A program made the position numbers and the translations under genes. From Dipteris shenzhenensis (lineage: Eukaryota; Polypodiophyta; Polypodiopsida; Gleicheniales): a DNA stretch of 64,000 nucleotides. Shown here piece after piece: positions 22,704 to 34,047 of the stretch. The notes under the pieces were generated by a model. The model ran no database searches, was not told where the DNA came from, and saw nothing but the letters and a program-made list of their open reading frames with translations. Numbering within the stretch: position 1 is the first letter of the stretch; every line of letters starts with the position of its first letter. Location: NCBI GenBank assembly GCA_047967505.1, contig CM106540.1, one strand, 5' to 3'.

Positions 22704-23653
22704 ATGGAATATTCAAGGAATATTTCCTATACCATCGCCCCCAGACCCCAACAAGAGCAAGGGGCTCCCACACAATCACCTTTCTACCATCAACGGTCTC
22801 ATTGACCTCATCTGACATGCAAGTCAGTATCCATCCAATGTCCCAGGCTCACACATGGCTTCTCCTCATATGGGGGCCTTACAATTTGAGCACCTTGGAC
22901 CACTAGTGGTTACCAGGAGGGCGGGGCATTGAGCATATCTAACACACACATGTATACTTTCCCAACTATGAATTGCTCTTTTATGTACCCCCCCATGAAA
23001 TCTCCCCTTTACACTCTCTTTTTAAACACCCTGCACATCAAGAAAACTAATCCTCCCATACCTCCACTATCCCCTTCTCAACCCATGCACTCATTTGCTC
23101 CTTACTTCACTTGTGACTTAAACTTTTTTTTAATTATCTAAGAATCCATATGGTTGTCTATATTCCTAGGTAAAGCGATAACAAGCCAATTAAAACAAGC
23201 ATTACTTGTCTACTCAAATGTAACTATGATGGTCTAACACCTAGTTTGTTTGGATGGTGGCAGGTAAATGGACCCTAACCTCGGATCCTGGACTGCCTGA
23301 GGATTTGACATCTTTTTTCAACATTGTGTTTGTCAAACTCAATATTATTAAAAATTCTTAATTTTGGTTGAAATTTTTGCAAACTCTAGTTGTTGCATTT
23401 TTCAACTTAGATGTCTCAAACATTTTTTCCTTATATGTCCCCCTTTTTTTGACTTTTTATCCAATTGATGGAACTAATTGTATGGATCAATTATTGATGG
23501 TACCTTTTAATCTAAACACACACTTTGATTTCCCAACTAGCTTTCGGTTGGCCTAGTGCCATACAGTTAATTCACATCCATTGGATAATTATTTAGCAGG
23601 ATAATCCCTAGTCATTTTGTGATCCGCCTTATTTTTTACTAACTTTTATATTA
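22704..23653. other. no gene recognised
   Basis: AT-rich, with short frames only. It adjoins the outer edge of the left palindrome arm and has no counterpart beyond the right arm that I can see. Confidence 0.45.
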
Positions 23654-23654
23654 T

Positions 23655-24010
23655 GGCGTTTTTGGTTACCCTCAGCACGAGCTCCTTCTTAGCCTATGAA
23701 AGAAAATCTAGCTGGTTGTCCTCACCACCATCTCCTTCTTATCCTATCGAATACAAGTAAATCTAAAACTGTAGCATTTGAGAAATCAAAAGAAGACACC
23801 TGTTGACATTCTCATTTATGGCCAACAAGGCTAAGGTAAAGTTAGGAAACACGTGGATTTTTGTGGCGTTTTTGGTTATCCTCAGCACCAACTCCTTCTT
23901 AGCCTATGAAAGAAAATCTAGCTGGTTGTCCTCACCACCATCTCCTTCTTATCCTATCAAATACAAGTAAATCTAAAACCGTAGCATTTGAGAAATCAAA
24001 AGAAGACATC
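23655..24010. repeat. 210-bp tandem repeat, left copy (about 1.7 units)
   Basis: GGCGTTTTTGGTTA recurs at 23655 and 23865, with the block between repeated (CCTCAGCAC, CTCCTTCTTAGCCTATGAAAG, and so on). The mirror copy is at 58134-58546. The outer end of the palindrome falls inside a unit. Confidence 0.8.
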
Positions 24011-24328
24011 CATAAAAAACAATCCAATCCAAAATTGGAGCATTTGTAAATTGAAAGAAACAAGCAAAGACCTCATGTTTATACCTTGGTATTCGATACC
24101 TAAATCAACATAGCATTTTGTATAAGGATGTATAATTGTGATTTCCTATCACCACTGAAATTTTTAAAAAGAAAATCCAATTAAGAGCTTGAACATCTAA
24201 AATCTCAAAGCATAGTAATGGATGAGAATAGAGAAATACAAGCAGGAGAATAAGTTTAGGAAGGAACTCACATTCCAGTTCTAGAAAATACAAAAAGCAT
24301 GACTCAACATGCCAATTTGTATAAGAGC

Positions 24329-24385
24329 AAGAGAGAGAGAGAGAGAGACAGAGAGACAGAGAGACAGAGAAAGAGAGAGGGAGGG
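24329..24385. repeat. GA/GACA microsatellite
   Basis: (GA)n with interspersed CAGAGA units. The mirror locus in the right arm, 57782-57822, is pure (CT)n. Confidence 0.85.
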
Positions 24386-24595
24386 ACTAGTTGACAAAAT
24401 ATGAAGAGGGGAGAGGAGAAGAGTGGAAATGAGGAGAGAGGGCACAGCTAGAGAGCACACCACAAATGACTAATTGTACACTAGATTTAGTTGAAAATGT
24501 AGAATATATACAAACCCATTTAGGGATAGGGTTAGGGCATCTAACCCTTTCCTTTCTAGCCTCTATATGTGTTAGTGCTATGCACATGTAATCAC

Positions 24596-24884
24596 TGTTG
24601 GGATATCTCAAGGTGTATGCCTCAGGCACACCTTATGTTTCTATGTGTGAGTGCTAGAGGCACAGTTAGGTGCCCACAAGCACAGTTAGGTGGTGGAAAA
24701 GCCACATAGGATGATTGAGTGAATCTAGGAGCAGATTGAGGAGATGATTGTGGAGCTTTGAGGTCATCAGTGATGTCAGTGACCTTGTATGAGGTGCCTA
24801 CTTAAGGACCTCTTTCTTCTTCATTCTATAAGCAAGTATTCTGAATTTGTGTCAACTCTACTCTTTCCTTTCAGCATTCCAACA
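24596..24884 (+). repeat. 5' LTR of gag-only element
   Basis: 289 bp, TG...CA ends. It contains GGCACAGTTAGGTG twice (GAGGCACAGTTAGGTGCC, AAGCACAGTTAGGTGG). It is followed at once by the PBS. Confidence 0.95.
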
Positions 24885-24897
24885 TGGTATCAGAGCC
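24885..24897 (+). promoter_or_regulatory. primer binding site, initiator Met-tRNA type
   Basis: TGGTATCAGAGCC directly after the LTR, an exact copia-type PBS. Confidence 0.95.
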
Positions 24898-25740
24898 CTT
24901 TGATCCCCCTTGAGCCCATTTTTGCCACATCATCATCTTCTTCCTCTTCTTCTTCTTCACCATCTCTCCCTCTTCTTCCAAAAACTTGCTTAAGCTTGTT
25001 CTCCTCCATTTCTCACTCATTTCCCACGCCCTTCCAGCTGAAGATCCACCTAGATGGGGCGAACTCCTGGCTGCAAGGAATCGACGAAATACCCGCGCTG
25101 TTGCTCGCCATAGTACGAAAGTCGTCGAAGTTCTCTGCTGCAAGTTCTCTGCGCCTGCTTCGACTTTCTCTAATTCCTTTCAGGGGGAGTTAGTCCATAC
25201 CTAGAGCTACCTTGTGCTGAAATCTGAGTAGCAATGGCTGCATATTGAAGGAGAAAACAGAGAAAAACCAGTCGACTTTGTTCATGAAGGTGAAGGCAAC
25301 CTGACGCATATTTTCGCCTCTTCTTCCCAGAGGATCTACTGTGGTATACCAGCTTTCTTTTGCCTCAGAAAGCCCTCTTTCTTTTGCTTTGAAGAGTGTG
25401 CTATGAGCCCTCCAAGTTCAGCTCTCTAGTTTTGACAGTTTTTACATGCTTTTGAAAATGATGCTACATAAAATGCTACTCTAGCATTTCTGGTCTTTTG
25501 AAGTTTTTAATAACTTCACTACAAGTGTTGCTTCACTTTTGTTTTGACTTGCTAGACCTGGTTGTGATTGGAAAGTGGTTATTTCATCCACTTCTATGAA
25601 GCATATAAAAAGTAGCATCATTGTTTGAAAACTAGTCACTACTATTTGCTACATCAAGTGGCTATACTTTGGAAGTATTGCAGTTCTTTTTGCCTTGTAA
25701 GAGAGATAGACACTGCCCAATATCTGGGTTAGACCCTCTC
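24898..25740 (+). other. leader of gag-only element
   Basis: About 0.84 kb with a TC-rich run (24925-24990). No coding domain. Short frames on both strands here are not supported. It probably carries the packaging signal needed for mobilisation in trans (inference). Confidence 0.6.
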
Positions 25741-26571
25741 ATGGCTACTTTATATAATCTTGAGAAGTTCAATGGAAAGGGGTTCCATACATGGCAAATG
25801 AAGGTAAAATTTGCATTAATGCGGGAGAACTTATGGGGACTTGTCAAACCTTCTCCTACCGCTTCTTCTACGGCCTCAAATGCTGGGGAATCTTCAGCTC
25901 CGACACGACCGGCAAGGGATCCAGCAAGAGAAGAAAAAGCATATGGTATAATTGCTTTAGCTTTGGGTGATGATTACATACATCATATATCTGACTTGGA
26001 GTCTCCATCGGAAGCATGGCAGAAGCTAGATTTGATTTTTGGTGCAAGCTCTCATATTTCTAAACTATCACTTAAAATCTCTTTCTTTGAATTAAAGATG
26101 GCAAGTGATACTACTTTAGCTGCCCATGTCAACTATATGCGGAGTCTTATGACTCAGTTAGCTTCTATCAACTCTCCTATCACCCCTGATGATGCTATGG
26201 CAGTACTACTTAAGAGTATGCCTGAAAGCTTTGATCACATTGTAAGCACTTTGAAGAATCTTCCCAATCCAAACCTTGAAGGCATTATCTCAGCTCTCCA
26301 AGAAGAAGAAAGACACATGGAGTTAAGGAAAGGCAATGACACTGCTTATGTTATGAAATTCCAAAAGGGCAAGTACTCTCCTTGCAATCACTGTGGAAAG
26401 ACAAATCACCTTTCAAAGGACTGCTTCAAAGTTAATCCATGTAAGCACTGTGGCAAAAACAACCATAGTGAGAAGTTCTGCAAAGCCAAAGCAAAGACAG
26501 AAAATGCAAATCTACTTACAGTGAATGAGCCTCCACAAGATGAGGCATCCTTTGAAGATTATGCATTTTAA
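25741..26571 (+). CDS. gag: copia-type Gag (UBN2 domain, two CCHC zinc knuckles), intact
   Basis: 276 residues, from the ATG at 25741 (MATLYNLEKFNGKGFHTWQM) to TAA 26569-26571. The upstream extension to 25669 begins with TTG and is not a plausible start. Residues 1-40 show the F-x-G-x-x-F-x-x-W gag opening. The UBN2-like core includes ALGDDYIHHISDLESPSEAW and LLKSMPESFDHIVSTLKNLP. Two knuckles near the end, CNHCGKTNHLSKDC and CKHCGKNNHSEKFC, fit CX2CX4HX4C, and the tail is acidic. Gag forms the virus-like particle and binds the genomic RNA. The frame is unbroken, unlike every other element here, so the product may still be made. Reverse transcription would need enzymes from a related autonomous element, which is not in this window. 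Confidence 0.93.
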   Translation: MATLYNLEKFNGKGFHTWQMKVKFALMRENLWGLVKPSPTASSTASNAGESSAPTRPARDPAREEKAYGIIALALGDDYIHHISDLESPSEAWQKLDLIFGASSHISKLSLKISFFELKMASDTTLAAHVNYMRSLMTQLASINSPITPDDAMAVLLKSMPESFDHIVSTLKNLPNPNLEGIISALQEEERHMELRKGNDTAYVMKFQKGKYSPCNHCGKTNHLSKDCFKVNPCKHCGKNNHSEKFCKAKAKTENANLLTVNEPPQDEASFEDYAF

Positions 26572-26944
26572 ATCATCTCTATGTATGCTCCAGATCTCTC
26601 TTTTATGTCAAGGTACTCAGCCTGGATAGTCCTCCAAAATGAATGCAAATAAACTATTGTGTTTTGTGTGTTTTGTAAACACCTCTGGTCACCTTATGAT
26701 GTAGGCCATGTGTATGTTTGTTCCATGGTACCTCTTGCAGACATTGTGTGCATGTACATGCAAGGGAGATAACCATTGGAAGGTCTGTTTGTATCCCTTT
26801 CTGTTTACCTTACACCCAAGGGAACCCTTGCTAGCATGAGAACCTAGCCATAGATTTATCCTTGACCACCATGAGATGGCATGAGAAACTATGAGACTAG
26901 ATGTATCCTTGACATAGCCTGAGGCATTTCCTTGAGGGGGGGTT
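26572..26944 (+). other. 3' untranslated part and polypurine tract of gag-only element
   Basis: 370 bp without a frame of note, ending in GAGGGGGGG (26934-26942) just before the 3' LTR: the polypurine tract. The deletion of pol must lie between 26571 and this tract. Confidence 0.8.
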
Positions 26945-27233
26945 TGTTGGGATATCTCAAGGTGTATGCCTCAGGCACACCTTATGTTTCTATGTGTGAG
27001 TGCTAGAGGCACAGTTAGGTGCCCACAAGCACAGTTAGGTGGTGGAAAAGCCACATAGGATGATTGAGTGAATCTAGGAGCAGATTGAGGAGATGATTGT
27101 GGAGCTTTGAGGTCATCAGTGATGTCAGTGACCTTGTATGAGGTGCCTACTTAAGGACCTCTTTCTTCTTCATTCTATAAGCAAGTATTCTGAATTTGTG
27201 TCAACTCTACTCTTTCCTTTCAGCATTCCAACA
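26945..27233 (+). repeat. 3' LTR of gag-only element
   Basis: 289 bp, no difference from 24596-24884 seen on a base-by-base read. Followed by the target duplication ATCAC. Confidence 0.95.
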
Positions 27234-27433
27234 ATCACATGATGTTGAGCATGGTCTCTCAACACTTCCCACAAAAAAAAATGGTCTCTCAACACCTTCC
27301 CTCAAGATCAAACATCATGAAGTAGGCCTTCCTTCAAGATGATGATTCTGTGGAATCGAAGAAGGATTGAGCATTACATTCCATCACACCCCTTTAATGG
27401 GATGTCCTTTCTCTGCGTCAAACCAAGAGCTTG

Positions 27434-29041
27434 TCAGTGTTTCTCGAAAACCTCTTTACCAAGTGGTTTGGTAAAGATGTTTGCAACATTCTCTTTGCTA
27501 TCACAATAATGTTGCAGTGCGATGTCACCAAGTAACACTCTTTCTCTGATGAAGTGCTCTCTGAGATCAATGTGCTTTGTCCTGGAGTGATATACTGGAG
27601 TCTTGACCAATGCTTGAGCCGATCGATTATCACAGTATATGATTGGTTGGCTTTGACTCATCAAAGTAATCTGTTTCTGACAATAGTCTTCTGAGCCATA
27701 TAGCCTCTTATGCACCTGTAGTGAGTGCCCTATATTCTGGTTCAGTCAAAGACAAAGAAACAGCTGGCTATTTGTTTGGCAACCAGGATATAGCACCTTG
27801 ACCAAGGAAAAATGCATATCCCTGTGTCGATCTCCTGGTCTCATGATCTCTGGCATAGTCACTGTCATAGTATCCATGCAACCTTGGATGACTTCCTCTG
27901 TATTCCATTCCAAACTATCTTGTACCTCTAATGTATCTCAAGGATTTTTTGGTTGCATTCCAGTGAGACTATTTTGGATTTGCCATAAATTGTGCTAGTG
28001 AACTTACTGCATAATAGATATTTGGCCGTGTGATAGTTAGATATATAAGAGATTTGATGAGCTACCTGTAGTATCTGTCATTGACTGTAGGCTTGTTTGA
28101 ATCTTTTGTAAGTTTCAAACTTTGTTCCATGGGAATGGCTGCAATCTTGCAATCTGCCATATGAAACTTCTTCAGGAGACTGTCAACATATTTGAGCTGA
28201 CTCATAAAGGTGTTGTCTGAATCTCTCCAGAACTCAATTCCAAGACAATAGTGCATAAGTCCAAGATCTTTCATGTTGAAATATGCAAATAAGTCTTGCT
28301 TTAGCTTTTTGATGAAGCTATCCTTGCTTCTTGTCACAATCAGATCATCTACATACAAAAAAGCAATAGTAATGTCTTCCCCTTGAACTTTGTATTAGAG
28401 AGTATGAAACTTGTCAATTTTATTGTACCAACTTTTGGGTGCTTGCTTTAAGCCATAGAGACTTTCTTGAGATGGCAAACCTTATTTTCCTTTCCTGGTT
28501 CAACATAACCTGATGGTTGTTGCATGTAGACTTCCTCGTCTAGGTAACCATTGAGAAATGCATTCTTAACATAGAGCTGGTACACATTCCATATGTGAGG
28601 GTCGCTAGTGATATCAAGAACTGTATGGAATCCATCTTTGCTACTGGAGCATAAGTCTCATCATAATCTTGGCCATATTGTTGTGCAAATCCTTTTGCAA
28701 TTGTATCCTTGAATATTGTCATCTGGATTGTACTTCACTTTGTATACCCATTTGTTTGCTATGGCCTTCTTTCCTAGTGGAAGGTCGCATAATTCCCAAG
28801 TATTATTTTTGTACAAAGCATCCATTTCTTCATTCATAGTAGTTTGCCATTCTGGCTTGTCTACTGCATCTTTGAAGTACACTGGCTCTTTGATAGTCAT
28901 GATGTTAGTCATAAGAGCATAGTTAGTGGTTTCAACCTGAATTGCTTTGCCTTTTTGAGCATATGCTAGTTTGGCTGGTGGTCTGCTTTCCCTAGTAGAC
29001 TGTCTAAGTTGCTGTGGTTCTTCTCGGGGTGCTTCTGGCAA
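27434..29041 (-). pseudogene. copia RT and RNase H, left palindrome copy
   Basis: Minus-strand pieces in several frames. 29041-28661 has the RT amino end (WQTTMNEEMDALYKNNTWEL, KWVYKVKY). 28722-28540 has FAQQYGQDYDETYAPVAKMDS. 28358-28062 has the catalytic YVDD (MYVDDLIVT). 27715-27434 has the RNase H part (IIYCDNRSAQAL, YHSRTKHIDLREHF, ADIFTK-like VANIFTKPLG). At least four frame changes. The mirror copy is 55675-57431 plus. Confidence 0.88.
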
Positions 29042-29461
29042 TTCTTGCTCTTCTTCATCAACCTTTTTTGTAGATGACTATGTGATCGATGTGTCTAACT
29101 CCTATGTGTTTGAGGTTTTCCATTCTGATTCCTCATCAAATATTACATCTCTGGAGATAATGACCTTGCGGTTGCTTCTGGCAATTCTTGCTCTTCTTCA
29201 TCAACCTTTTCTGTAGATGACTGTGTGATCGATGTGTCTAACTCCTATGTGTTTGAGGTTTTCCATTCTGATTCCTCATCAAATATTACATCTCTGGAGA
29301 TAATGACCTTGCGGTTGCTTCTGGCAATTCTTGCTCTTCTTCATCAACCTTTTCTGTAGATGACTGTGTGATCGATGTGTCTAACTCCTATGTGTTTGAG
29401 GTTTTCCATTCTAATTCCTCATCAAATATTACATCTCTGGAGATAATGACCTTGCGGTTGA
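29033..29461. repeat. 143-bp tandem triplication inside the left copia copy
   Basis: The word ATTCTTGCTCTTCTTCATCA recurs at 29041, 29184 and 29327, and GACCTTGCGGTTG at 143-bp steps. The right arm has a single copy near 55620-55740. As 143 is not a multiple of three, the frame is lost. Unit differences are few, so it is young. Confidence 0.9.
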
Positions 29462-30287
29462 TGGTATCATACAACTTGTACGCTTTGCTTTCTTCACTGT
29501 AGCCAACCATGATGCTTTTATGTGACTTTGCATCCAATATTCTACGATGTTCGTCATGTATGTGGGAATATGCCATGCAACCAAAATGCAGAGATGCCCA
29601 ATATGTGGCTTGTGTCTAGTGAATGCTTCATAAGGTGTCATACCTTGTATCGGTTCAGTAGGAAGCCGATTAAGCAAGTAGTTTGCAGTGACTATTGCTT
29701 CTGCCCAAATACTGATTCGGAAGATTCTTCTCACCAAGCATTGCTCTAGCATTGTCTACTAAAGTACCATTCTTCATTTCAGCTCTTGCATTCTGCTGAG
29801 GAGTATCTGCACAAGTGAATTGTCTTCGAATGCCATGACTTTTGCAAAAGTTCATGAATGCTAAAGACATGTATTCATCTCCTCTATTTGATCTCATGAC
29901 TTTGATCTTTCTACTTGTGTGGTTTTCTACCATGGCTTTGAATTCTTGAAATTTGGAAAAGACTTCAGATTTCTCTTTCAGAAAGTAGACCCAACAATAT
30001 CTGTTGTAGTCATCGATGAAAGTCAAGTAGTAAAGTGAGCCATTGATGCTGCGGGTCTGGGCATAACCCCATACATCTATATGTATCAAATCAAGAATAC
30101 CCCTTGCGCGAGAGCTGCTTCTGCCAAAGTTGGTTCGCTTTTGTTTGCCGAAGTAGCATGCTTCACAAACTTTTCCAAGAAACTGTAGCTTAGGAATCCC
30201 AATAGCCATATTCTGATTCCTGAGACCTGTCAAGATCTTGAAATTGACATGACCATATCTCTTGTGCCATTTTGCAGATAGTGGCAT
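29429..30287 (-). pseudogene. copia integrase, left palindrome copy
   Basis: Minus frames 30287-29670 and 29752-29429. GAG-pre-integrase and zinc finger: WHKRYGHVNF ... CEACYFGKQK. Core: LIHIDVWG keeps the first Asp; the second site reads MRSNRGDEYMS (Asp to Asn); the Glu region reads NARAEMKNGTL. A frameshift near 29720 separates the C-terminal part (LLNRLPTEPIQGMTPYEAF). The right copy keeps MRSDRGG, so the Asn is private to this arm. Confidence 0.87.
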
Positions 30288-31430
30288 CTATTGCGGTTGA
30301 GCTAACATGGCATGCAAATCTGGTACTATAGCTAGCATTCTATACAAGCATCTTTCCTTGACTCCTTTTCCTACTAGCTAAAATCCTCTAGATTTGTCTT
30401 TGATAGTGCATTCATCTCTATCGAAGATGACTCGATAGTTGTGTTCCATCATTTGACCTACTGACAAGAGGTTCTTGCTGAGCTACGGAACATAGAGTAC
30501 ATCTTTCACCAATCCTTTTGTACCAGTGAAATTGTTCATAGGGATATGCATGTCCCTTGAACTAGATTCGGTGTATTATCTGTTGTGTAGATGACATTCT
30601 TTTGACCTTCTAATGGTTTCATCTCTATGAAGCATTCCTGATGATTTATCATATGAGATGATGCACCGTTGTCAATGTACCAAGGATCTTGATATGCTTG
30701 GTCGACTTGATAGCTAAAATCCTCTTTTGAATTGCAATCAATGTCTAGATACACTTTATCAATCTTCTGCATTTCCTCGTTTGCAAGGAACATATTCCCA
30801 TGTTCATTTGCATAATGACTATGACTAGAATGCCCACCACAATGATTTTCTCTTCCACGAAAATTCCCTCAATTGCTACTGGATGGAATGCTTTGGTCGT
30901 ACTGCTTCTTGTAGCAATCTCTTTTATATTGTCCAAATTTATGACAGTAGTTGTATTGAATGTTTGACACGTTGGTGGATGCATTCCCTCGTCCTTGGAA
31001 TCTTTCTCGATTGGAATGATTTCCTCTTTGTTGATTCTGATGTTGCTGAGGATGATGCTGATGTTGATTCTGACTTTGATGTTGATTTTGTTGCTGATGA
31101 TGACCACTTCTCTGGAATGATCTATCTGTGTCTCTACCTCTGCTTTTGTCTGAAGCTGTTTATGCCTGATCATTAGAATGACCTTTGCATGCATGAATGG
31201 CCTGACTCCTGAGTTCTTCACCAAGTAAGGCAAAGTGAAGTTCTTCCAGTGTCAAAATTTACCGTTGACTGGCAATACTCTAGACTAGATTCTTGTATCG
31301 CTCTCTTAGTCATTTAGGATGACTTGAACCATTTTTGCGAAACTCATAGTCTCTCCTGCTATTGTGAGTTGATTGTTGTAATCTTTGATTCTGAGTACGT
31401 AAGCATGACCAGTTTCACTGATGATTGATA
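30288..31430 (-). pseudogene. copia gag and protease, left copy, gag amino end deleted
   Basis: The protease frame 30793-30536 has DPWYIDNGASSHMINHQ, with Asn in the D-S-G active site (right arm: DSG). Gag remnant 31430-30745 includes a Gln/His/Asn-rich run and a knuckle in which the His of CX2CX4HX4C is Gln (CNYCHKFGQYKRDC) in both arms. Near 31421 the sequence jumps to what lies about 1.33 kb further upstream in the right arm (about 52308 versus 53636), so the gag start is missing. Confidence 0.83.
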
Positions 31431-31586
31431 TGGGCAGAGTTTGTTGGGTGGAATATAACCAAGGTCAAACTGACTCGGTGCAAACATTAGAAGTAACTAC
31501 TTAAAGGAACTTCTATATTTGGAAATAAACATTGCGCGGCCAAGGGGTCGAAACTTTGGAAAAGAATATGGAAGCCTAGGAGAACC

Positions 31587-31962
31587 TGTAAAAACATGCG
31601 TGCGTCAAGATCTATGGAGCGCTCTAAGGTAGATGGAACCCATGTGTAAACATGATGAAGATAGTGCTCATGACATGTATTTCAAGTCAATTAGGTTCCA
31701 AGATAGACTAGCTTGGACTCATAAACAAAATCTTGAGTGTATGTGTATTTCTCTATCCAACAATACATGATAGGCTTGTTATATAGAGAGAGCCTTTAAA
31801 ATAGTCAACACTTGTGGGATCCTCTGATCCACATTTCTCCTTGTGGATATCCTTGATCCACATCCTCACATCATGTAGTCCACATCCTAGGGTGGCTACT
31901 TTAATACATTCCTATACCATACCTTAGCCTCTAATATGTGATCATGGCACCATATCTCAACA
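31587..31962 (-). repeat. 3' LTR of LARD-like element, left arm
   Basis: 376 bp, plus-strand ends TGTAAAAACATGC and CATATCTCAACA. Pairs with 34048-34423 and with 51785-52159 in the right arm. It contains TATATAGAGAGAGCC, a possible TATA region. Confidence 0.92.
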
Positions 31963-31984
31963 TCTCCCCTTGGTGCCATGATCC

Positions 31985-32160
31985 TTTGGCTACTACAAGG
32001 TGGTTAGATGTGAGTTAGAAGATCAAATCCTCCCCTGGGTGTTTACATGGCTACTAAAAGGTGGTCAGATGTGAGTTACAAGATCAAATCCTCCCTTGGG
32101 TGCTTACATGGCTACTCTCAGGTGGTCAAGTTTGATTACAAGAATATAGGCTAAAGGTGG
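31985..32160. repeat. 61-bp tandem repeat, three units, next to the polypurine tract
   Basis: GGCTACT(A/C)...AGGTGGT recurs at 31988, 32049 and 32110, each followed by AGATCAAATCCTCCC(C/T)TGGGTG in the first two. The same array is at 51605-51775 in the right arm. It sits just inside the 3' LTR of the non-coding element. Confidence 0.85.
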
Positions 32161-34030
32161 AAAGGATGTTGCTTCTTAATACATATTGTTCTTGTCATTC
32201 TGCTCATTGATGATGAATCCACGTAGTTGACCTGCTGGTTCTTAAATCTGAAATCTTCTTCCTTGTGTCTTTAATGCTTTATGTATGGATGCCATGTTCT
32301 GGGCTATGATCATCTCATGCACTTGTGCTTTTGGCATGCTTTGTGCATTCATGCGTTGCTTTTCGATTTGTTCCAAAGGTCTTACCATGAGCTTTGTTTT
32401 GCTTTAATGGCAATGTCTAATTTGCTAACAATGACTCTGAATTGATAGGCTCGCCGAGCTCGAAAAGACGATCACTTTTTCTTTTTGGAGCGCGTGAAAA
32501 TTCTTCTAGGATTGGAAGTTAAGGCTAGTCGAAGTTTCTGTGAAGAAGAGGCCTTTGATGATGTGGCAAAGGGATTCACATGTTGTACTCACACACTGTG
32601 GTTAGCAATAAGGGGTGTGCTTAGGTGGGTGGCACTTGGTGATGTGGCACTTTTAACTAACCCCATAACCTAACCATGGCTATGTTTGACCTTACTAGAG
32701 TCAGGTCTTATCTGCCATTTGGCAAACCTGACCGGTGGACCAACCTATGGTCAACTCTTCACCTAACCCAACCTTATCTTGCCATATGTCAATTGTCATG
32801 GGGTTGACATGTGTCCTAAGGTGAAAAAGAAGATCAAAGCTTTGCAAGGACATTGGGGCAGCGATGACAAGTTGCAACGACCATGCTCTTCAGCGACCCT
32901 GCTCTTCTTGGTCATCCTCCTTTCACAAGCCTTTCAGTCATTCGGGTGGTCACCGACGGCTAGAGGTGCAGTGCATGCTACTTCGTTGGACTGTAGAGTT
33001 GCTTGCTATCGAGCTATGGCGCTGCTATTCATAGAGGCATATGGAGGCGTATGGAGTGGCTTTTGTAGAGATAGCATTGGGAGCTTGCACTCATGGAGTT
33101 TGCAGGTTGGAGGCATTGACGAAACCCCTACAAGAAGCTGTAGTAGCGCGATGATGAAGGAGTCGCACTTTGGCAGAGCTCCATCTTATTGCTCAAATCA
33201 GCCCCCTCGTCCTCAACATCTGCTGCTCCTCACTCCCAACCAATTGTGATGTGCTATTGTAGCTCGTGGAATCCAAGTAGCTTGTGGAAACCTGTCTGAG
33301 TTGGCTATGGCTCTCTAGAGCATAAGGTTGAGGCTGGAGCAATGGTTGGCTTGTCTGGCCGGTTGGCTTGTTGGCGATGGAGGAGCTGCTGTAGAAACCT
33401 TGGTTTCTGGCTCCTGAGGTGCCATCAGGCTTTGCTTGCCTTGCGCTACACCATAGATGTAGGCTTGTCTTGCATTGAGTCTTGTGTCTACCAAAGCTTC
33501 AGGTCACCCTCGCCTTGGAGATTCTTTTGCAATCTAGTTGAATATTGATTGTAGAATCTTGGTTGTTGGAGGAGTCACTGTCTCTTGCTTTGTGACTACG
33601 TTGCTATTTCTTGCCTCTACTTCTTGTTCAACCCGTTGCTTGTTGGAGAGAGAGATCAGCCCATCAAATCAGGCTACCGAAACCATGGAGCCTTCAGAGG
33701 CTATAGGAGCTTCAGTTTTGAAGGAGGGCTTTTAAGAAGGCTGCCTTGTTGATGGTAGGAGAAGCCGCCTTACGTTGTAGCTAGGTTGCCAGCCCATGTG
33801 CTGAAGTTCTTGATGCTTACCTAGATCTCCATAAGCTCTTGTAAGAGCTGAGATCCTTTCTCTCTTTCTCTCGAAATTATATGAGAACCTCTAAACATAT
33901 CTCTCAGTCAGAATGAATCTCTTTAAATGAAGAACTCTCAAGATCTAAAACTAATCTTACATTCTAAAACTAATCTAGGAATGAGAGCAATCTTAGTGAG
34001 CTACTAATGAGCTAAACTAGGAGAGCTAAA

Positions 34031-34047
34031 CCTATGCTTTGATATCA
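34031..34047 (-). promoter_or_regulatory. variant primer binding site
   Basis: Minus strand after the LTR reads TGATATCAAAGCATAGG. It differs from the canonical TGGTATCAGAGC at two of twelve bases, both explained by G to A change. Confidence 0.7.

Larger units (their letters stand above)
24596..27233 (+). mobile_element. gag-only non-autonomous LTR retrotransposon (TR-GAG type)
   Basis: Two 289-bp LTRs (24596-24884 and 26945-27233), identical as far as I can compare by eye, start TGTTGGGATATC and end CATTCCAACA. The target duplication ATCAC is at 24591-24595 and 27234-27238. The PBS abuts the 5' LTR and a G-rich purine tract abuts the 3' LTR. The only coding region is an intact copia-type gag; there is no protease, integrase or RT in the 2638 bp. 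This layout matches the TR-GAG class of plant non-autonomous elements. The right palindrome arm keeps the uninserted site (GTGAT at 57546-57550), so insertion followed the inverted duplication. Confidence 0.95.

Noticed and set aside
24789-25204. Overlapping frames on both strands in the leader of the gag-only element
   Set aside because: Ser/Leu-rich from a TC-rich run; they overlap each other antisense and lie in an untranslated leader.
25669-25740. Longer gag start at 25669
   Set aside because: The codon there is TTG. The first ATG in frame, at 25741, gives the normal copia gag opening.
32779-33249. 156-codon frame in the LARD-like element, also open in the other arm
   Set aside because: It is antisense to the element and has no domain. 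Preservation in both arms follows from recent duplication.
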